From positions 7,688,001-7,752,000 of the forward strand of contig QCXZ01000053.1 of the NCBI GenBank assembly GCA_025024175.1: DNA of 64,000 nt, read 5' to 3'. The DNA comes from Rhyzopertha dominica. Taxonomy: Eukaryota > Arthropoda > Insecta > Coleoptera > Bostrichidae. This document shows, one piece after another, positions 57,370-64,000 of the stretch (positions are counted from its first letter, which is position 1; each line of letters begins with the position of its first letter). A program made the position numbers and the translations under genes. The notes beneath the pieces are model-generated. The model was not told where the DNA came from. It did not search any database and worked only from the letters and a program-made list of their open reading frames with translations.

Positions 57370-57856
57370 TGTAAGGTTATAATAATCCCGAAAATTAAAA
57401 AAACCTTCGGAATATAAGGATCTTAGACCTATTAGCTTGCTACGCATTCTTTCTAAAGTCATTGAAAAGATTATGGCTTCCCAGTTGTTGCAGCATGTTG
57501 ATGAGTTTAAGTTGCTCCCTAGGACTCGGTCTGGATTCCGAAAGGGATATAGTTGTGAGACTGCACTTTTGAACGTTACAGATAATATCATATCGGCCCT
57601 AGACGTTGGAAAAGTTAGTTTTTTGGTACTTTTAGATTATTCTAGAGCTTTTGATACCCTTAACCATTGCCTACTTACGGCTATCTTGCATCATCTAGGC
57701 ATAAGCACAGCTTTTTTCGTCGCTCTTTTTCTTTTTGCGTGTCCAATATATAATTCTGTCCCTAGAGATCTAAAATCTCAAAATTTATATTCTTTTAAGC
57801 GCGAATACACGTTTTACTGTTTTTGTGAATCTTGGTTTACAATATTTTTTTTCTAA
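57370..57856 (+). pseudogene. Jockey-like LINE with internal deletion
   Basis: The + strand carries an RT start. RVIIIPKIKK is followed, after a one-base shift near 57415, by KDLRPISLLRILSKVIEKIM. Then come RSGFRKGYSCETALLNVTD and FLVLLDYSRAFDTLNHCLL (first catalytic aspartate in DYSRAFD), then HHLGIST. Directly after this the same frame reads IYNSVPRDLKSQNLYSFK, which resembles the extreme C-terminus of such ORFs (WN-LP--I--S-SL--FK). About 350 residues including YADD are missing between, so an internal deletion has joined the fingers to the tail in frame. Confidence 0.85.
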
Positions 57857-57859
57857 AAT

Positions 57860-59140
57860 TCGGCTAGATTTCATTTGCCTTTTCAATAACATTTTTTTTA
57901 AATTGTTATAATTATCCATATTTATAATTTTACAGCTAATAAGGCTTGCGTTTTATGTTTTTTTTTCGGTTAAGTGGAAGAACAGCTGCCCATTTTCTCT
58001 TAAGTGGCCGCTGAACTTCGCCGTTTTGCAAGTGTTAGCACCACTGCACCCTGTTTAGAAAAGACGATTTGCTATCAACTAGAACAGTTCTATTATTAGG
58101 ATTTAAGCAGAATTTAGGGCAAAACCATTAACCCTTATTCAGGTGGGCTCACAAAATATTAAAATTCAAACTTAAGTAATAACTGAGCTACAGAAAACGG
58201 AAGCTGAGATAAAGAACCCTGTATACATAGAACTCAACAGTAAAATTAAATATTAAAACCCAATTAGAACTGTTTCAAATGTGCCCGAAGACAATTTCTT
58301 TCAAATGATACGAGGCGCACCGTGGCCCAAAGTTACAAAAAAAACAGAGTGTGTATTCGGTGTGCATATCTGGGTAATTGCGAATTCAAGCTACTTCCTT
58401 TAAAATTTTTGATAACTGTTGTAGTTAAGTTATGCAAAAACGCTCTCCATTTACTTACTACGTGATGCCAAATAGGTCTACTCTACAGCTATTTGACACA
58501 CCAAGATCGTGCGTTAGCTTTGATGGAAGTAACGTATTAGGGGAAAGTATATTCCTACATCATGAAGCTCTCGGGTATTGTTTGCGGCTAGCTCTTGGCG
58601 TGCTCTACCATCACGCAAGCGGTCAGCCTCGGATGGGCACACAATTAATATAATTCGGCCGATAGGGGGTGGCGGCGTGCAGGTAGGGAAGCAACAGGTT
58701 AGAACGGCCTCGGGCAAGGTTGGGGCGACCCCTGCTATCAGAACATGTGCACAAGTCAGCTACCGTCTTCCACAACAACACGAAAGCACTCAATTTTATT
58801 AATTATGTGATACGGTTTTAATATATTCCATAGACGGTCGGCGGCTTACTTAATCTGCCCGCTTCTGAGAAGGCTGATCTGTGGTTGGAGGAATGTTAAG
58901 AGGATTGATAGTGTTTTATTGAAGTGTGCTCGTATTCGCCACAAATTGTGATGAGCAATGTGGTACGATGTGGTTTTCGTTTATCGCTATTTAAGTTGTA
59001 CCTGCTTAAATGTTTTAGAGGCGTTTCTTCACTGTCAAATGCTGCAGTTGTCAGTTTACGTACCTCAACATTGAAAGTAAAAAGAGATCGAGATTTCAAA
59101 ACATGGCGTTAAAAATATGTCTAGCTCTGTGAGTAGGCAA
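57860..59140. other. Anonymous sequence, GC-rich patch
   Basis: 58560-58790 is GC-richer with overlapping frames on both strands (58432-58653 +, 58514-58717 -, 58578-58802 +) without recognisable motifs. The rest is AT-rich. Confidence 0.35.
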
Positions 59141-59149
59141 TACAAAAAT

Positions 59150-60000
59150 TTCATTGATTGAAATGTTAAGTATTTCTGCCGCTCATGGACCGGTATATAC
59201 CGGCGGGCCGGTTATGTCTCCGGTGGGTTGAATGGGTGACATGCCTGTTGTTGTTTGTGGGCTTCTACATTGTTTGTTACTGGAAGCTGGTGGCTGTTTC
59301 TTCTTCTTTTTGTCTTTGTTTGTCTTCCTACTTTAATCTCCTTGCCGGTTATTTCCCTAGCTCTTTGTAATACTTATATGGTCTTCCTCCTCTCTAGAGG
59401 TGCCTGTAGCAATTTCCTTGCATATGTGCTATTTTCTGGTGACGCTTTTTTCCTCCAAAAGTTCTTTGTCTGTTTTGTCTGTGTTTCTTTAACAGCTTCA
59501 AGCATTTCTCGTGATGAATAAGATTAGTGACGTCTATATACTATATTCTGTAACATGCTCCAGTCTGGTTTATGCTTTTCTGTACAACTGCCAATACAGC
59601 TTTCATTTGCTGGTTATGCGAGTTCCCAGATTCCCATTTCTTTACCGAAGGATTCTCTAATCATAAGTGATTTGGTTGTAATTTTTGATTTCTGGTTAAT
59701 TTACTTCCTACGTTATGTAGAAAGTCGATCAGGTCTTACTTATTTTCTGTTATTACCACCAGATTATGATTAAGTAGCGGAGTACTTTTTTCTTAACAAA
59801 ATTGCTGGTATAGGCTGTTGATTTACTAGATCAAACGCTTTCTTTGTTTCTACTTAAATGTACATATTTGTGCTTTTTCTCCATTTTCGACTAGCAGTTG
59901 TGCAATACTGTGTAAACTTGATGTGTTTTTGATAGTCTGCTTCATATTGTGGCACTTCAGGAGTGTATTTTTCTTCTGTTGAAAGTAAAAGTGCGTGTAC
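59150..60000 (-). pseudogene. ADDLVVITEN-family LINE, 3' half
   Basis: On the minus strand, KAFDLVNQQPIPAILLRKK (near 59850-59790) joins directly to HNLVVITENK-DLIDFLHNV (near 59765-59700), so the polymerase core between them is deleted. The remainder reads in pieces to about 59250. The 3' untranslated region (59245-59160, accggcccgccggtatatac on the minus strand) matches the LINE 3' end at 49160-49215, and the copy ends in tttcaatcaat. The LVVITEN block matches the LINE split by the mariner at 8.7-10.9 kb. Many stops; no function. Confidence 0.7.
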
Positions 60001-60004
60001 CCCA

Positions 60005-61985
60005 CATTGTATAACGTTATTCTTCAATAATCCTCATTACTAGCGTATTTAAGTTAATAAGAATTAATACTGTCTCCGTCTAAATAGCTTTCCAATTACC
60101 GCATTGTACGTGACCATTTTTACAAGATAGAATGGGTATAGTAAGCTGTCGTTAAAATACATATACATGCCATCCCGGACTTTTCCATAGATCTATGAAA
60201 GAAGAATATCCTACCATGCATAGTTTTACTATATCTCAAAGAGATTAGGCAGCGTTTTCGATGAAAGCTTGACTTTTTCAGACACTTCCAACAATTATCG
60301 TTATATTTCAACTAATGTGCACAAAACCTTGACAAATACCTAAACCTTCCTCATGAATCACTCTATCTAATGGTGATGAAAATTCGGTCAATAGTTTTTG
60401 AGTTCATCGCGAACAGCTTGTTTTATAATATATATAATGCTACTATTTTCGTATTGGATTTTTCCGCTAAAATGAAGTATATTGTTTATTGTTTTTCCAC
60501 TATGGCTATTTTCTTCCCTCGTATAGTTAAAAATTGTGTTTGTAACTACTATATTAGTATCACACTGAAATCAAGCAATCTTTTTTCCCTTGTTGTTTCT
60601 TACCTTTTTTCACATTTTCCTATTATTTTGTTGTACATTTTATGAGTATTCTTTCCGACCATGCGTTCCAGTCAAACACTTCCTGCTTTATTTTTATATG
60701 TATTATATACATATCTTTTGTTTAGCTCCGCTGTATGTTAATATATGCTCCTTTTATTTGTTCCTGTCATATCACTGCCTTTCCTCTTTTATTACCGTTA
60801 TGACTAACTTCCAGCCCTGCTTGTTCGAATTCTTTTTCCAATTTCATTTCTTTCTTTCATGTTCCCAGTTTCTTTGTCTTATTTTCTGTTTTATTTTGTG
60901 TCCATTTTTTTGAAATTATTGGTATCTCTTTGTTTCCTTATATACACAAGAAGTATGACAGGGTTCTAATAATTAGTAGGTTGTTTTGGTGTGTAATTAA
61001 AAACTGGGATTTTAAATCTAGTAAGATACTGGTACATCTGACATCATAAAAGTTGATATTCTCTGTTTAGTGTTTGATAAATAGATTTTTGGTGTTCAAA
61101 GAAAATAATCTCAAATTTCTGTAATATAAGAATTTATGCATTCAGAAATTAATTTTAAGCTGTACCTTGTATATTATTAAATAAATACGAAAGCTTGGCA
61201 TTAGAAAAGAGAGTGCACTAATTTATGCTCCAAGGTCTAATTCCCCTTAAATACATTTTACTATTTTCGATTTATATACCTATATTTACTACTCCATTCC
61301 CTATTTGTATAGCTTAACGGGATTTCTAATTTAAATGCTTAATTTAATATTATTCCATCAGCTAGCATTTTGAGATACGATACCTGAGGTGCTGTGTACA
61401 CCAGGTAGCCGGAGCCATTCGCATTCTAAGATGAAATTATAGTAAATTGCCTTTATATCACCTAACGCCTACAGAAACGTCAGTCAGCCGTATCCAATTT
61501 TGTAAAAATCCTTTAGAGGCAGGTGCTTTCTAATTTACTGCGCATACTAGGAGAACATAACAAATTTAGATACCAAAGGCGAGATGCATCCGCATGAAGC
61601 CGTAAATGCTTGGTAAATAATAAACAGTTAGATATAAATACATCTCCGAAATTCGAGTAAATAGCTGTGTTTATCTGCATTTGGGTGGCTGGCTATACTT
61701 ATGTAAATTTACCGGTAATTACCTTGAGCCCTGACGACCAAAACGGTTGTAATAATTGTCTTTCGCCTACAGACTGCCATTTTCGAGTTCCACCTACCAA
61801 TCTGTGTAACCGATACTGAATTCTCACATTATACGTAATACTCTGTCATTAAATAAACGTGTGAAGTGTTTCACTTTTCAAGGGATGATACACGATGTAT
61901 ATCATCTCATAAGATATGATGTCATATTTGAGGAGACATAATTTTTCACGTTTATAGCCACTTCCTGCTTTCGGCTCTTCGTGCA
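60005..61985. other. Mostly anonymous; possible LINE 5' region
   Basis: 60590-60913 is T-rich on the + strand, which reads on the minus strand as a lysine- and arginine-rich run. This could be the linker before an RT of the 59 kb LINE, but no motif confirms it. 60960-61985 is AT-rich with nothing recognised. Confidence 0.3.
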
Positions 61986-61989
61986 AATA

Positions 61990-62692
61990 ATCAGAAAAGA
62001 AATTTGTCCCATCCAATCTCTCAAAAGATGAGAAAAGATCTCAAGTCCAATTTAGAGATAATCATACTCTCGTCCAATAAAAGTAACGCGACTGTAGTCC
62101 TCAATAGTTACAACTTTTACACTCCCATTTATTATGACCCGACTTCAAGAATTGAAAAAGAACTTAATTCGATGCTTAAGAATCCAGCACTCCTTACAAA
62201 ATATCAGGAAAAATGCTAGCTGCAAAGAAATGGAAACCCCCTCGTCTATACAGTTTTCCCAAAAATTCATAAAAAAAAGGAATTCTACTTGGACCCAATT
62301 GTTAACAGTATCGAGTCATCCACTTATAACATCGTCCAATTCTTAGCGCATCTTTTGAAGGCTACACGGGAAAACATCACATATTCATTCTCAATTCCAA
62401 AAACTCACCCTCGACTCAGGGGACATTCTGGTCAGTTTCGACGTAACGTCCTTGTTTACAAATGTTCCAATTCCAGAATCCGTGACGATCATCCGTTAAT
62501 TATTATCCCGGGACAATCTGGCTGATATTTTCGCAGAATTGGTAGAGAAATATCTCACTTCAACGTATTTCCTATTTCGTGGTCAATTCTACCGACAAAA
62601 TTTCTGTTACACCTATATGGGTTCCCCATTGTCACCAGTAGTGGCTAACATATATGTTTATGGAAGCCTTTGAACAACGTCTTGATACAATA
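61990..62692 (+). pseudogene. Penelope-like reverse transcriptase fragment
   Basis: The + strand pieces are MRKDLKSNLEIIILSSNKSN and ATVVLNSYNF (the usual ADKG---VV-N---Y), then RLYSFPKIHKK, then ILVSFDVTSLFTNVPIPESV (catalytic aspartate in FDVTSLF), LVEKYLTSTYFLFRGQFYRQ and YMGSPLSPVVANIY. Each is a recognised Penelope RT block, comparable with the 26-28 kb copy but clearly diverged. Frameshifts separate them, and the sequence stops at FMEAFEQRLD, before the YVDD motif, where a LINE fragment on the other strand begins. Confidence 0.85.
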
Positions 62693-62694
62693 TT

Positions 62695-62960
62695 AGCACC
62701 TTCCATCCTTGTACGAATTTCAGCTTCCAGACTGTTTCCAATCGTGACAAAGTAGTAGTTCATTACATTTACTATTTGTTTGGTGTCATGGAGTATTGTG
62801 TTGTCTATTTGCATATTATAATTTTTTTTGTGACTCATGAGTCATTTATATGTTCCCATAGCTTTTTGTTGTTCGAGCCTATAGACTATCCTACGTGTTG
62901 CGTGTAGTTGCTTTACTTCTCTTACCATTGAGCTAACCTTATTTAACTGTTTAGTGTGTA
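62695..62960 (-). pseudogene. LINE fragment between endonuclease and RT
   Basis: The minus frame reads DNTILHDTKQIVNVMNYYFV and TIGNSLEAEI, the block usually read as I-D---IAN-FN-FF--IG--LA that lies just before the RT of jockey/CR1-like LINEs. Upstream, QQKLWEHIND appears after a frameshift. It abuts the Penelope RT fragment at 62692, one presumably having inserted into or truncated the other. Confidence 0.65.
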
Positions 62961-62964
62961 AGGC

Positions 62965-63460
62965 TTTCAGTTAATTATTTTCCCTAGTGGAGTTTCATTT
63001 CTTAACGATTTTATATGTCCCTAGTACGAAAGTTAAATGTCTTGGTAGGTAATTTTAGTAGGTAATTATTCTTATTCAGTTTTCTAGACAAGCAAAAGTA
63101 AGGTCGTGGTTATTAATCTTTATCGGTTGTCATTCACTTCAGCACACATTCGTCCGTAGTTAATGTTTTGAGTTTACATCTTCAGTATTTGATATAACTC
63201 AATTGGATCTTGCATTTACAGAATCAGTTGCCATTTTCAGCATTTCTCATGGAAAATTCGTTCCTCTTCATGACAATTTTGCCAACATTAGTACGTAAAC
63301 GCAAAAATGTCAGATAAACAAAAATTACAATGTCAGGGGTAATAATAAAAGAGCATCAAATTACAATACAGCTGTCATAATAATTGACAGGGACAAACGA
63401 CTAAGATTTGAAATAATCTTGAGTGTGCGTATCGCGCAGACCTCTCCTCATATGTTGTAA
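62965..63460. other. AT-rich sequence
   Basis: No open frame or motif recognised. Confidence 0.4.
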
Positions 63461-63466
63461 ATGTGA

Positions 63467-63715
63467 CTATAAATGATTCATGCATCAGGGTACTAATGGA
63501 AATTATCGATTAAATCAATTTGCCGCCCCTCAGGAAAGTGAACACAACTATTGCTTTGACGTATACTTGTCATCTGTCGATTTTTGAATTATTTGATACA
63601 TTTTAATATGAGAAAATGCTTGGGTGTTTATGTTTTCAGCATATTCTGTAGTGTTTTGTGGGATAATCAACTTTAAGGTTGCAGAAAGCTCACGTTATGT
63701 AAGTGTGGTGTGACA
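63467..63715. mobile_element. MITE family M1, copy C, inverted and truncated
   Basis: It starts ctataaatgattcatgcat and matches copies A and B in inverse orientation (aaattatcgattaaatcaat, atttgatacattttaatatg). It stops after gtggtgtgacac at about 63715, so roughly 100 bp of the far end are missing. Confidence 0.8.
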
Positions 63716-64000
63716 CGGTTTCGTATAACTTTTAGGTTATGTATCGTATTTGTGAGGTTGTGGCTACAGTAGCCACAGACTGAAAGATGTTTTTAGCCTG
63801 CCACAATGGTAAAATTCACAAACTAAGTGGTAGTAACGTTAGCTGTACTACACAAAGCTTCCACAATGCAAGGGTGTAGACTGTAGAGGTTACCTACTAT
63901 ACCAATAATTATTGTAATTTCTTACCTTTGACAGAAAAAAAAACACCGTAAATTGTCGGAAAATCTTTATAAAGCCATCATTTCGTGACTGTTACTTGAT

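Noticed and set aside
59185..59773. Hydrophobic + strand frames suggesting membrane proteins
   Set aside because: They are antisense to the lysine-rich 3' part of the 59 kb LINE; the cysteine and leucine richness is a complement effect.
1..64000. CRISPR arrays, operons, bacterial promoters or rRNA genes
   Set aside because: No regularly spaced repeats, no gene clusters and no rRNA-like blocks were seen; the content is eukaryotic throughout.

Overview
The window reads as arthropod, almost certainly insect, nuclear DNA: AT-rich, without operons or dense genes, and full of decayed transposons of types common in insects (jockey-like and RTE-like LINEs, Penelope-like elements, mariner and Tc1 elements, a Ty3/gypsy element, hAT, THAP-bearing foldbacks, MITEs). 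I cannot place the species. Scattered single Ns show a draft assembly. No intact host protein gene is recognisable. The best candidate host-derived sequence is a broken THAP-domain gene near 41.0-41.6 kb. One textbook-like recursive splice site at 56,475 suggests that part or all of the window lies inside a long intron of a + strand gene.

Layout. 0-8.6 kb: three or four old mariner/IS630-type transposase remnants in otherwise anonymous DNA. 8.7-14.9 kb: two nested insertions. A nearly full mariner with perfect 31 bp terminal repeats and a TA duplication sits in an RTE-like LINE. A Ty3/gypsy element (gag, protease, RT, one complete LTR, one 35 bp LTR stub, 5 bp target duplication) sits in the catalytic box of a jockey-like reverse transcriptase. 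15-23 kb: mostly anonymous, with a MITE, a possible solo LTR, a candidate micro-exon and a LINE fragment. 23.4-28.5 kb: two Penelope-like elements, one keeping both the RT and the GIY-YIG nuclease.

30-37.6 kb: foldbacks and DNA-transposon remnants, among them two palindromes carrying hammerhead-ribozyme cores. The core at 37,458-37,503 is canonical at every conserved position I checked. Two further palindromes with weaker hammerhead-like cores lie at 43.2 and 50.3 kb. 41-53 kb: THAP pseudogene, hAT-like element with an 8 bp target duplication, LINE endonuclease fragment, LINE 3' end, tandem repeats, and a DNA transposon with about 240 bp inverted repeats. 53.6-64 kb: LINE fragments, a DD37E Tc1-like element with perfect 27 bp ends, the recursive splice site, two more copies of the MITE, and a third Penelope RT fragment.

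The genes do not form a pathway. The window records successive insertion, nesting, internal deletion and decay. The observations most worth following are the paired hammerhead palindromes, the two datable nested insertions and the recursive splice site.
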